From Streptomyces sp. TG1A-60 (GTDB lineage Bacteria > Actinomycetota > Actinomycetes > Streptomycetales > Streptomycetaceae): a stretch of 64,000 bases of DNA. Below the pieces are notes generated by a model that did not search any database, was not told the origin of the DNA, and was given only the letters and a program-made list of their open reading frames with translations. Below, piece by piece: positions 26,908-34,555 of this stretch; within the stretch, counting starts at the first letter, position 1; each line of letters begins with the position of its first letter. The stretch is taken from contig NZ_CP147520.1 in NCBI RefSeq assembly GCF_037201975.1, forward strand, positions 1,054,001 to 1,118,000. The letters run 5' to 3'. The position numbers and the translations under genes were made by a program.

Positions 26908-27690
26908 TCAGGGCGTCCACCGGTCGTGCCGGCGCAGCCGGTGCACGGCGGCGCCGATCGCACCCGCGATGAGGAGGCCGCCGGCGACGAGGGCCGGGAC
27001 GGAGTCGGTGAACGCACCGCCGCCACCCGCGTGGACGCCGCGCTGGACCGGAGCGGTGTGGTGCGTGGGTTGGTGCGTGGGTTGGTGCGGTGGCTGATGC
27101 GGCTGTTGATGCGGTGGTTCGTGTGGTGGTTCGTGTGGTGGTTCGTGTGGTGGTTCGTGTGGTGGTTGATGGTGGGTGGGGTGGTGCGGGGCGCCGCCGA
27201 GGGAGACGCTGAAGGTGGCGCTCCACTGTGTCTCCCCGCCGCCGGGTGCCGCCGGGCAGGTGCCGTCGACGCCCCACTCGGTGGCGGCGTCCCACTCGGT
27301 GGCGGCGTCCCACTCGGTGGCGGCGTCCCACTCGGTGGCGGCGTCCCACTCGGTGGCGGCGCCCGCCTCGTCGAGGTCGGTCTCGAAGTCCGCGGCGGGC
27401 GCGATCTTGGCGGTGCCCTGGTAGGACGGTCCGCCCGAGGAGTCGTCGTTGCCGGGGAGCCGTCGCAGACTGACGGTGCCCTGCTCGAAGGCCTGCGAGC
27501 TGGCGTCGATGGTTTCGGGTTCGGGGCCGCCGGTGGGGTCGCAGGAGACGGAGATGGTGAGCGTGCCGCCCGGTTCGACGGTGTGCGGGCTCACCTCGGC
27601 CGCCGGTTCCGCGTACGCGGCCGGGGCGGCGGCGCCCAGGACGGCACCGATCAGGGTGGTGGCGGACAGGACACGGGCTCTGCGGCGCAT
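26908..27690 (-). CDS. Secreted membrane-anchored protein with TEWDAA and PPHE repeats
   Basis: The 260-aa protein has a signal peptide (residues 1-27, ending AAYAEP), a beta-rich domain to about residue 105, five six-residue TEWDAA-like repeats (about 111-140), a short Cys-containing segment, a His/Pro-rich stalk of PPHE-type repeats (about 170-210) and a C-terminal transmembrane helix with an Arg/His-rich tail. This is a wall-spanning surface protein layout; the stalk could bind metal. There is no LPxTG motif. ATG at 27690 has AAGGAG 8 nt upstream. I do not recognise the globular domain. Repeat copy number is expected to vary between strains. Confidence 0.8.
   Translation of the reverse strand: MRRRARVLSATTLIGAVLGAAAPAAYAEPAAEVSPHTVEPGGTLTISVSCDPTGGPEPETIDASSQAFEQGTVSLRRLPGNDDSSGGPSYQGTAKIAPAADFETDLDEAGAATEWDAATEWDAATEWDAATEWDAATEWGVDGTCPAAPGGGETQWSATFSVSLGGAPHHPTHHQPPHEPPHEPPHEPPHEPPHQQPHQPPHQPTHQPTHHTAPVQRGVHAGGGGAFTDSVPALVAGGLLIAGAIGAAVHRLRRHDRWTP
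27056..27175. repeat. 12-bp tandem repeats encoding PPHE-type stalk
   Basis: The core unit GGTGGTTCGTGT is repeated four times exactly around 27114-27161, flanked by degenerate copies (GGTTGGTGCGTG) on both sides. In the minus-strand gene they encode Pro-Pro-His-Glu and Pro-His-Gln units. Confidence 0.85.
27274..27363. repeat. Five 18-bp tandem repeats encoding TEWDAA
   Basis: The unit CCACTCGGTGGCGGCGTC occurs five times head to tail; the first four are identical and the last has one change. The array length is a multiple of three, so slippage would add or remove six residues without breaking the frame. Confidence 0.92.
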
Positions 27691-27965
27691 GGGCGGGGCT
27701 CCTTCGGCCGGCTCCGGCGGGCGGGGCACGACCGCCGTGCCCCGCGGTCCATCAGAGCGCCGGGCCCGGCGGGGCGCGCGCCGCCGGGCACCATTCGCGG
27801 GACGCGGGGCGGCCGAGTGGGTGACCTTGCGCTCCGCGGGGTTCAGCCCGCGCCGCCGGGGTCGGAACTCAAGGATCGGGCGCCGCCCCTGACTCGAGAC
27901 CCACGGCGAGCGCGCGTGCCAGGGTTCGGGCGCCAGACCGGAGGTGTCACCCGACAGGCGCTCAG

Positions 27966-28295
27966 TCAGAGAGTGAGACCAGCTTCCTCTCCAAGCCCCT
28001 GCCCCTCTTCTCCACCACCGCCGAGGCCACGGCCGCCCGGGGCGGCTCCCCCTCCCTCCAGATCCGGCCCGCCGACCCCGGCGCCTTCGGCCTCGACAGC
28101 TCCGGCGCTCCCGCCCTCGTACGAGCGAACGTGGCGTCCCTGCTGACGGTGCCCCTGGCGACCCGCGCGGAGGGCCCGGTCAGGGGCGTCCTGACACTCT
28201 TCCGCCCAGGCGCCCGCCTGGCCTTCTCCACGGCCGAGGCCCAGGCGATGGACACGATGTCCCGCCACATGGCACTGGCCATGCGTCAGGGGCGC
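27966..28295 (+). pseudogene. GAF-domain C-terminal remnant
   Basis: One plus-strand frame reads like the end of a GAF sensor domain: VRANVASLLTVPLATRAEGPV, RGVLTLFRPGARLAFSTAEA and AMDTMSRHMALAMRQ. The pattern VPL...GVLTL...F...A...M..HMALA is typical of GAF modules in Streptomyces SpoIIE-type phosphatases and histidine kinases. No credible start, ribosome site or N-terminal half precedes it, and the frame runs into the antisense tail of the sigma gene. It is most likely a decayed gene end. The preceding 27691-27965 shows no gene. Confidence 0.5.
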
Positions 28296-28357
28296 GGAGA
28301 CCACGCGTCCAGCCACGACGTTCGCGCGGCTCGACGCGTCCCCTCGCCCCTACGGCG

Positions 28358-29151
28358 CTACGCGACATCCCGCATGACCTGGTCCCGCAACCGGTCACAG
28401 CACCGGCTGATCAACCGGGACACGTGCATCTGCGAGATGCCCAGTTGCTCTGCGATCCGGCTCTGCGTCATGTCCCCGAAGAACCGCATGTAGAGAATCG
28501 CCTGCTCCCGCTCCGGCAGCGCGGCCAGGCGCGGTTTGACGGCCTCACGGTCGACGACGGTGTCCAGCGCGGGATCGGGCGCACCCAGCGCGTCGCTCAG
28601 CGAGAACCCGTCCTCGCTCCCCGGCAGTTCCGCGTCCAGCGACAGCGCCGTGAAGCTCTCCAGGGCCTCAAGCCCCACCTGGACGTCCTCCTCGCTCATG
28701 TTCGCGTGCTTCGCGATCTCCGCGACGGTGGGTCGCCGCCCGGAAATCGTCTGGGAAAGGTCCTGGCTGGCGAACCGCACACGGTTGCGCAGGTCCTGAA
28801 CCCGGCGCGGCACATGCAGGGTCCACATGTGGTCCCGGAAGTGCCGCTTGATCTCACCGGTGACGGTGGGTACCGCATAGCTCTCGAAGGCGTTGCCACG
28901 CTCCGGGTCGTAGCGGTCGACGGCCTTGACCAGGCCGAGCGACGCGACCTGGCGGAGGTCCTCGTAACTCTCGCCGCGGCTGCGGAAGCGGCCCGCGAGC
29001 CGTTCGGCCATGGGCAGCCACGCCTCGATGATCTGTTCACGCAGAGTGTCCCGCTGCTGACCGGGGGAAGCGAGGCCAGCTCGCGGAAGGCTTCCGCGGT
29101 GTCGGGGGCGTCGTCGTGAGGGTGGTGCTTCGCGTTTGCCTGAGTACGCAT
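28358..29151 (-). CDS. SigB/F/G-type stress sigma factor with apparent -1 frameshift
   Basis: The protein would have 264 aa. Region 2 (SYEDLRQVASLGLVKAVDRYD), region 3 (TVAEIAKHANMSEEDVQ) and region 4 (LPEREQAILYMRFFGDMTQS, then LGISQMHVSRLISRC) match the sigma-70 SigB/F/G subfamily. The N-terminus MRTQANAKHHPHDDAPDTAEAF...ASLPP is in a different frame from the rest. The join lies near 29065-29075, where the minus strand has CCCCCGGTCAGCAG; one additional G would restore LPPGQQRDTLRE. The span is one base short of 265 codons. This could be a sequencing error in a C/G run, a true lesion, or expression from an internal start. ATG at 29151 is preceded by AGGGAG at 12 nt. Confidence 0.75.
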
Positions 29152-29508
29152 GGTGCGTCGCAACTCCCTTGATGGTGCTGGGATGGACGGTCACCGTGGG
29201 GGCGCGGGCATGCACAGGGGACAACACACCCGTGATGGAAACGTCGCCTCTTCCACGGACGTGCCTCCTGTCCGAAGCACTGCAGTGCGCTTGCCCCGGA
29301 CCATGCGCGGCAAACACCTGCGTGTTCTTCCTCTCCCCGGAGCGTGACTCGGGAGGGATCACAACCCCGGGAGCTCCAGTATGCGCACTACGGCCGCCGC
29401 TCACATCTTGCGGAGGCCGCGCGAAACGGAGAGCCGAACAGCGCTCGACTCTCCGGGCGGGGAAGTCAATGGTCTGCTCGCGGTGTGCGCGGCGGCGTCG
29501 GGGGCCGG
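29152..29508. other. Non-coding gap between sigma gene and icmF end
   Basis: This 357-bp stretch contains the upstream region of the sigma factor gene and the downstream region of icmF, both on the minus strand. I see no gene, no GGGTAC-type -10 and no strong hairpin. The frames present have poor codon bias. Confidence 0.5.
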
Positions 29509-32500
29509 TCAGACGTTGCGTCGGTACTGGCCGCCGATCTCGAAGAAGGCGTCGGTGATCTGCTGAAGGGAACAGACACGGGCGGCGTCCATGAGGACGG
29601 CGAAGACGTTGCGGTCGTTCACCGCGGCGTCCTTGAGGGCGGCCAGGGCCGCGTGCGTCCGCTCGCGGTGGGAGACCTGGTAGGCGCGCAGCCGTTCCAG
29701 CTGGGACTGCTTCTCCGCCTCGGTGGCGCGTGCCAGCTCGATGGCGCCGGGTTCGGCGGTGTCCGCGTGCGGGCTGCGGAAGGTGTTGACGCCGATGATG
29801 GGCAGGGTGCCGTCGTGCTTGCGCTGCTCGTAGAGCATCGACTCGTCCTGGATGCGGCCCCGCTGGTAGCCGGTCTCCATCGCGCCGAGCACGCCGCCGC
29901 GCTCGCTGATCCGCTCGAACTCCTGGAGTACGGCCTCCTCGACCAGGTCGGTGAGTTCGTCGATGACGAACGATCCCTGGAGGGGGTTCTCGTTCATGGC
30001 CAGGCCCCACTCCCGGTTGATGATCAGCTGGATGGCCAGGGCCCGGCGCACGGAGTCCTCGGTGGGGGTGGTGACCGCCTCGTCGTAGGCGTTGGTGTGC
30101 AGGCTGTTGCAGTTGTCGTAGATGGCGATGAGCGCCTGGAGGGTGGTGCGGATGTCGTTGAAGTCCATCTCCTGGGCGTGCAGGGAGCGTCCGGAGGTCT
30201 GGACGTGGTACTTCAGCTTCTGGCTGCGGTCGTCGGCCCCGTACTTCTCCTTCATCGCCACCGCCCAGATACGGCGGGCAACCCGGCCCAGCACCGAGTA
30301 CTCCGGGTCCATGCCGTTGGAGAAGAAGAACGACAGGTTCGGGGCGAAGTCGTCGATGTGCATGCCCCGGGCGAGGTAGGCCTCGACGTAGGTGAAGCCG
30401 TTGGCGAGGGTGAAGGCGAGCTGGCTGATGGGGTTCGCGCCGGCTTCGGCGATGTGGTAGCCGGAGATGGACACGGAGTAGAAGTTGCGGACCTTGTGGG
30501 CGATGAACCACTCCTGGATGTCGGCCATCATCCGCAGGGAGAACTCGGTGGAGAACAGGCAGGTGTTCTGGCCCTGGTCCTCCTTGAGGATGTCGGCCTG
30601 CACCGTGCCGCGCACGCTCGCGAGCGCGTGCGCACGCAACTGTGCCGCCTCCTCGGGCGACGGGTCACGGCCCTCGGCGGCACGGAACCTGTCCAGCTGC
30701 TGGTCGACGGCGGTGTTGAGGAAGAACGCCAGGATGGTCGGCGCGGGGCCGTTGATGGTCATGGAGACCGAGGTCGTCGGGGCGACCAGGTCGAAGCCGT
30801 CGTAGAGCGCCTTCATGTCCGCCAGCGTGGCCACCGACACGCCCGAGGTGCCGACCTTGCCGTAGATGTCGGGGCGTTCGTCCGGGTCACGGCCGTAGAG
30901 GGTGACCGAGTCGAAGGCGGTGGACAGCCGGGTGGCCGGCTGGCCCTCGGACAGCAGCTTGAAGCGCCGGTTGGTACGGAACGGATCGCCCTCGCCGGCG
31001 AACATCCGCGCCGGGTCCTCGCCGTCGCGCTTGAACGGGAACACCCCGGCGGTGAAGGGGAAGTAGCCGGGCAGGTTCTCCCGGCGCCAGAACCCCACCA
31101 GCTCCCCGTGGTCGGTGTAGCGGGGCAGCGCGACGCGGCGGATCCTGTTGCCCGACAGGGACTCGCGGGTCAGCTCGGTGCGGATCTCCTTGTCCCGGAC
31201 CTTCACCACCTGCTCGTCGCCGGAGTAGGCGGCGACGACGGCGGGCCAGTTCTCGATCTGTGCCGCGACGTCCTGCGGGAGCCGTCGGCGGGCGTCGTCG
31301 AGGAGTCGCTCCACGTTCCCCGCGGCGGAGCCCGCCTCGACGAGCTCGCCCCTGACCGTGTCCAGGCGCTGCAACCGCCGTGCGACCTCGGCCAGTCGGC
31401 CGGTCTCGGCGTGGTACCAGCGGACCGTGTCCGTGATCTCGGCGAGGTAGCGCACCCGGTCCGCCGGTACGACCTGCCGGATGCCGGAGGAGTGGCGTAC
31501 GTCGACCGGCGTCAGCGCCCCGTCGGACAGCGGCAGCCCCCGCTCGGCCAGGCCGGCCCTGAGGTGCTGGTAGAGGGCGGTGACTCCGTCGTCGTTGAAC
31601 GTGGCCGCCGAGGTGCCGTACACCGGCATGTCCTCGGGTTTCGTGCCGAACGCCTCGCGGTTGCGGACCAGTTGCCGGCCGACGTCGCGCAGCGCGTCCT
31701 TGGCGCCACGCCGCTCGAACTTGTTGATCGCGACGACGTCGGCGAAGTCGAGCATGTCGATCTTCTCCAGCTGCGAGGCGGCACCGAACTCCGGCGTCAT
31801 CACATACAGCGAGGTGTCGACGAACGGCACGATCGCCGCGTCGCCCTGGCCGATGCCCGGCGTCTCCACGATCACCAGGTCGAACCCGGCGGCCTTGACC
31901 ACGTCGATCACGTCGGCCAGGTGCTCGGGCAGTTCGCGGCTGCCACGGGTGGCGAGGCTACGGAAGAAGACGCGGTTGCCGTCGAGGGAGTTCATACGGA
32001 TCCGGTCGCCGAGCAGCGCGCCGCCGCCCCGGCGGCGGGTGGGGTCGACCGCGATCACCGCGATGCGCAGCTTGTCCTGCTGGTCGACACGGAAGCGGCG
32101 CACCAGTTCGTCGGTCAGCGAGGACTTTCCCGAGCCGCCGGTGCCGGTGATTCCGAGCACCGGTGTGGTCCGCGTGGCCGCGGCGGCGCGCAGCCGACCC
32201 AGGAAGTCCTCGGGCAGTTTGCCGAGTTCGGCGCCGGTGATGGCGCGGGCGATGGCGAACCGGTCGCCGGCGAGCACGCCGGCCGCGTCGCTCTGCTTGC
32301 CGTCCCAGAGGTCGAAGTCGCAGTCCTTCACGACCGAGTTGACCATCCCGGCCAGGCCCATCCGCTGGCCGTCCTCCGGGGAGAAGATGGTCACCCCGCC
32401 GTCGCGCAGCCGGGCGATCTCCTCGGCGACGATGACGCCGCCTCCGCCGCCCACCACCCGGATGTGCTCCGCTCCCTGCGCGCGCAGCGACTCGACCAGG

Positions 32501-32739
32501 TACTCGAAGTACTCCACGTGCCCGCCCTGGTAGGACGAGACGGCCACGCCGTGGGCGTCCTCCTCCAGGGCCGCGTCCACGACCTCCCGCACCGACCGGT
32601 TGTGACCGAGGTGGATCACCTCGGCGCCCTGGGACTGGAAGATCCGCCGCATGATGTTGATCGAGGCGTCGTGGCCGTCGAACAGGGCCGAGGCGGTGAC
32701 CAGACGCACCGGATGCAGAGGGCGGTGCAGATCGCTCAT
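29509..32739 (-). CDS. icmF: Fused B12-dependent isobutyryl-CoA mutase IcmF
   Basis: The 1076-aa protein fuses three parts. A B12-binding Rossmann domain (residues 10-145) has the cobalt-ligating FDGHDAS motif, SSYQGGH and GGGGG. A MeaB-type G-protein chaperone (about 190-430) has Walker A GTGGSGKSS, ETPGIGQGD and AINKFERRG. A C-terminal TIM-barrel acyl-CoA mutase (about 540-1076) contains TFSTEF-like and NSLHTNAYDEA segments. IcmF interconverts isobutyryl-CoA and n-butyryl-CoA, with some pivalyl activity, and carries its own repair GTPase. This links valine catabolism to fatty acid and polyketide precursors. ATG at 32739 has GGGAAGG upstream. A perfect 18-bp palindrome lies 43 bp upstream. 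A corrinoid-binding protein gene precedes it on the same strand. Confidence 0.93.
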   Translation of the reverse strand: MSDLHRPLHPVRLVTASALFDGHDASINIMRRIFQSQGAEVIHLGHNRSVREVVDAALEEDAHGVAVSSYQGGHVEYFEYLVESLRAQGAEHIRVVGGGGGVIVAEEIARLRDGGVTIFSPEDGQRMGLAGMVNSVVKDCDFDLWDGKQSDAAGVLAGDRFAIARAITGAELGKLPEDFLGRLRAAAATRTTPVLGITGTGGSGKSSLTDELVRRFRVDQQDKLRIAVIAVDPTRRRGGGALLGDRIRMNSLDGNRVFFRSLATRGSRELPEHLADVIDVVKAAGFDLVIVETPGIGQGDAAIVPFVDTSLYVMTPEFGAASQLEKIDMLDFADVVAINKFERRGAKDALRDVGRQLVRNREAFGTKPEDMPVYGTSAATFNDDGVTALYQHLRAGLAERGLPLSDGALTPVDVRHSSGIRQVVPADRVRYLAEITDTVRWYHAETGRLAEVARRLQRLDTVRGELVEAGSAAGNVERLLDDARRRLPQDVAAQIENWPAVVAAYSGDEQVVKVRDKEIRTELTRESLSGNRIRRVALPRYTDHGELVGFWRRENLPGYFPFTAGVFPFKRDGEDPARMFAGEGDPFRTNRRFKLLSEGQPATRLSTAFDSVTLYGRDPDERPDIYGKVGTSGVSVATLADMKALYDGFDLVAPTTSVSMTINGPAPTILAFFLNTAVDQQLDRFRAAEGRDPSPEEAAQLRAHALASVRGTVQADILKEDQGQNTCLFSTEFSLRMMADIQEWFIAHKVRNFYSVSISGYHIAEAGANPISQLAFTLANGFTYVEAYLARGMHIDDFAPNLSFFFSNGMDPEYSVLGRVARRIWAVAMKEKYGADDRSQKLKYHVQTSGRSLHAQEMDFNDIRTTLQALIAIYDNCNSLHTNAYDEAVTTPTEDSVRRALAIQLIINREWGLAMNENPLQGSFVIDELTDLVEEAVLQEFERISERGGVLGAMETGYQRGRIQDESMLYEQRKHDGTLPIIGVNTFRSPHADTAEPGAIELARATEAEKQSQLERLRAYQVSHRERTHAALAALKDAAVNDRNVFAVLMDAARVCSLQQITDAFFEIGGQYRRNV

Positions 32740-32781
32740 GGGGGCCTTCCCGGGCGGGTCAGAAGAACGCTGCGGAAGAAA

Positions 32782-32799
32782 TACTAGGACGTCCTAGTA
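32782..32799. promoter_or_regulatory. 18-bp perfect palindrome upstream of icmF
   Basis: TACTAGGACGTCCTAGTA is a perfect 9+9 inverted repeat located 43 bp before the icmF start, where a TetR-family dimer could block the promoter. It contains CTAG twice. The cognate regulator gene is not adjacent. Confidence 0.7.
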
Positions 32800-32858
32800 A
32801 ATCAGCGAAAGGGGCGGCGGTGTTGTGATCACCGGCACAGCCCGGGTACGCGAGGCCG

Positions 32859-33623
32859 TCACAGCGTGGCGACCAGTCGCTCCAGTGTCGCGTGCGCCGG
32901 GAGCAGCGACGGGCCGTACCAGGTGAGGTGCCGGCCGCTGACCAGTCGGGTCGGCGCGTGGTGGAAGGCCTCGGGGCCGTCGCGCTCGGTGAACACATAG
33001 GGCTCGTCGGGCAGCAGGACGACATCCACCTCCGGCCGGTCGATCTCCTCCCGCGCCACCTGCGGATAGCGGTCCGGGTGCCCGGCGAACGCGTTCGCGA
33101 GTCCCGCGCGGCGCAACAGGTCACCCGTGAAGGTCGACCTGCCCACCACCATCCACGGATCCCGCCAGATCGGCACCGCCACGGTGGCTGTGACCGCGGG
33201 AGAGGGGCCCGACCACAGGGTTCGTGCCGTGTCGAGCCAGTCGGGCACCGGGGACCCCAGTGCCTCGGTGAACAGCCGGCCGAGTGAATCGAGCGCCTGG
33301 GGGACGGTCTCGACGACGGTCACCCACACCGGCACGCCTGCGGCGCGCAGCCTGGTGACGTCGAGTTCGCGGTTCTCCTCCTTGTTCGCGATGACGAGGT
33401 CCGGCCGCAGCCGGGCGATCGCCTCGCGGTCGGGGTTCTTGGTGCCGCGCACGCGTACGACGTCCAGGTCAGCGGGGTGCGAGCACCACCGGGTCGCCCC
33501 GGCCAGGACGTCCGGGCGGCTCACGGCGATCGCCTCTGTCAGCGACGGCACCAGGGAGACCACCCGTCGGGGCGGGCGGGCGAGCGGGACGGCGGTGCCC
33601 ATGTCGTCGTACGGCGGCGGCAT
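32859..33623 (-). CDS. BtuF-like helical-backbone corrinoid/metal receptor, no signal peptide
   Basis: The 254-aa protein belongs to the PBP-like BtuF/FhuD fold: VVSLVPSLTEAIAVSRPDVLAGATRWCSHP at the start of lobe 1, RVRGTKNPDREAIARLRPDLVIANKEENR and a C-terminal VDVVLLPDEPYVFTERD. Such proteins bind cobalamin or related metal complexes. It has no signal peptide or lipobox, so it would stay in the cytoplasm unless the start is wrong. ATG at 33623 has GAGGA upstream. It lies 120 bp upstream of the B12-dependent icmF in the same direction, which suggests cofactor binding or storage rather than uptake. No ABC permease is nearby. Confidence 0.82.
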   Translation of the reverse strand: MPPPYDDMGTAVPLARPPRRVVSLVPSLTEAIAVSRPDVLAGATRWCSHPADLDVVRVRGTKNPDREAIARLRPDLVIANKEENRELDVTRLRAAGVPVWVTVVETVPQALDSLGRLFTEALGSPVPDWLDTARTLWSGPSPAVTATVAVPIWRDPWMVVGRSTFTGDLLRRAGLANAFAGHPDRYPQVAREEIDRPEVDVVLLPDEPYVFTERDGPEAFHHAPTRLVSGRHLTWYGPSLLPAHATLERLVATL

Positions 33624-33798
33624 CGTGCTTCCTCGGTGTCTTGGTTCCCTCGGGGTGAGTGAGGGCAGAGCGTACGGGTCGGAGGGGTCATCCCGGGTGC
33701 GGGCCGGCGGATCCTTCCCGGATCCGGGCCGGAGAACCGAGCCGTGCGAGCGGCCCGAGGCCTTGGTCGCCGGGACGGTGCCGTGTCCTTCCGGGCGA

Positions 33799-33862
33799 CC
33801 ACGGCGCGCGGGCAGCGCCGGCCGACGTTCGGCGCTGCCGTACGGCCGGCGCGCGACCGTGG
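33799..33862. other. Compound inverted repeat in divergent gap
   Basis: The outer arm CCACGGCGCGCG and the inner arm GGCAGCGCCG pair with CGGCGCTGCC and an interrupted CGCGCG-A-CCGTGG on the far side, giving a long bulged hairpin. Neither flanking gene ends here, so it is not an ordinary terminator. It might be a structured small RNA or a protein-binding site. Confidence 0.45.
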
Positions 33863-33963
33863 GTGCCCCTGTCCGACCGCGTGGCTACCGGGAGTCCCGC
33901 GGGGGCGGCGTGCGTGTGCGGCGGGCGGTGTGCGAGGCCGGGATCGCCTCTTGGAGAGTCTCC

Positions 33964-33988
33964 GTGTCGACGCCGGGTCTTCGGGTAC
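33964..33988 (+). promoter_or_regulatory. SigB-type promoter of DUF2795 gene
   Basis: GTGT (33964-33967), a 15-bp spacer and GGGTAC (33983-33988) match the S. coelicolor SigB consensus GNNT-N14-16-GGGTAC/T. The predicted leader to ATG 34020 is about 25 nt. Confidence 0.75.
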
Positions 33989-34019
33989 GCGGGGGCCACG
34001 AAGAATCTGGAGGGGAGTA

Positions 34020-34466
34020 ATGCAACGAGGCAGCGACCGGCTGAACGTGCACCGCGACGACGAGATGAAGCAGGAACTGCAAGGGCTGCTCCGTTCGGGG
34101 CATCCCACACGGACGGAGGAGTGGAACGACCCGGAGCCGTACGCCGAGGACGACCCGGAGGTCGCGTACGGGCCGGTGACCCCCGACCGGGCGCCCGCCC
34201 GGGTGGACGCCCTCCGGCTGGAGCTGGCCCGTGTCCTGGGCCGCACGTCCTTCCCGGCTGGCCCCGCCGAGCTGATCCGCGTACTGCGTGACCAGCACGC
34301 CCCGGACGGGCTCGTGGAGCCCGTGGAGCGGTTGCCGCGGAAGGAGCGCTACGACTCGGCGCACCGGCTCGCGGAGGCGATCGTCCACGCCCAGGATGGA
34401 TCCGGGAGCGACACACCGCGCCCGGCGGCCGAGGACACGGAACCCGCACACGACCGGGACGCGTAG
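34020..34466 (+). CDS. DUF2795-containing protein
   Basis: The protein has 148 aa and is acidic at both ends. The DUF2795 core lies at about residues 68-122: LRLELARVLGRTSFPAGPAELIRVL and LPRKERYDSAHRLAEAI. Proteins of this family are small actinobacterial stress-associated proteins of unknown activity. ATG at 34020 has GGAGGGGAGT just upstream. A near-consensus SigB-type promoter precedes it. Its last codons contain the -35 of the next SigB-type promoter, so the CBS gene downstream is both co-oriented and separately transcribed. Confidence 0.85.
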   Translation: MQRGSDRLNVHRDDEMKQELQGLLRSGHPTRTEEWNDPEPYAEDDPEVAYGPVTPDRAPARVDALRLELARVLGRTSFPAGPAELIRVLRDQHAPDGLVEPVERLPRKERYDSAHRLAEAIVHAQDGSGSDTPRPAAEDTEPAHDRDA

Positions 34467-34485
34467 GCGCCCCGCTCGCGGGTAC
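34461..34485 (+). promoter_or_regulatory. SigB-type promoter of CBS-domain gene
   Basis: GCGT (34461-34464), a 15-bp spacer and GGGTAC (34480-34485) fit GNNT-N14-16-GGGTAC. The -35 overlaps the stop codon of the DUF2795 gene. The predicted transcript start is about 45-65 nt before the CBS gene. Confidence 0.7.
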
Positions 34486-34555
34486 CGCGGCCGTCGTCAC
34501 ACCGACGCGCGCGTGCCCCCGCAGTCGGGACGGAGCGATGAAAGGCCCGAGAGCC

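Larger units (their letters stand above)
33624..34019. other. Divergent intergenic region (396 bp)
   Basis: This gap between the BtuF-like gene and the DUF2795 gene contains a compound palindrome at 33799-33862 and a SigB-type promoter at 33964-33988. No gene is supported in either strand. Confidence 0.5.

Noticed and set aside
27274..27363. Regular direct repeats considered as a CRISPR array
   Set aside because: The 18-bp units are contiguous with no spacers, lie inside a coding frame, and no cas gene is near.
27840..27900. tRNA-like GGTTCAGCCC/GGTTCGGGC segment
   Set aside because: No cloverleaf could be drawn: acceptor and anticodon arms do not pair.
29344..32787. Open frame of 1147 codons antisense to icmF
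   Set aside because: It mirrors a verified B12 mutase with intact motifs; its own sequence is low-complexity Val/Gly/Arg/Asp typical of GC-rich antisense frames and has no recognisable domain.
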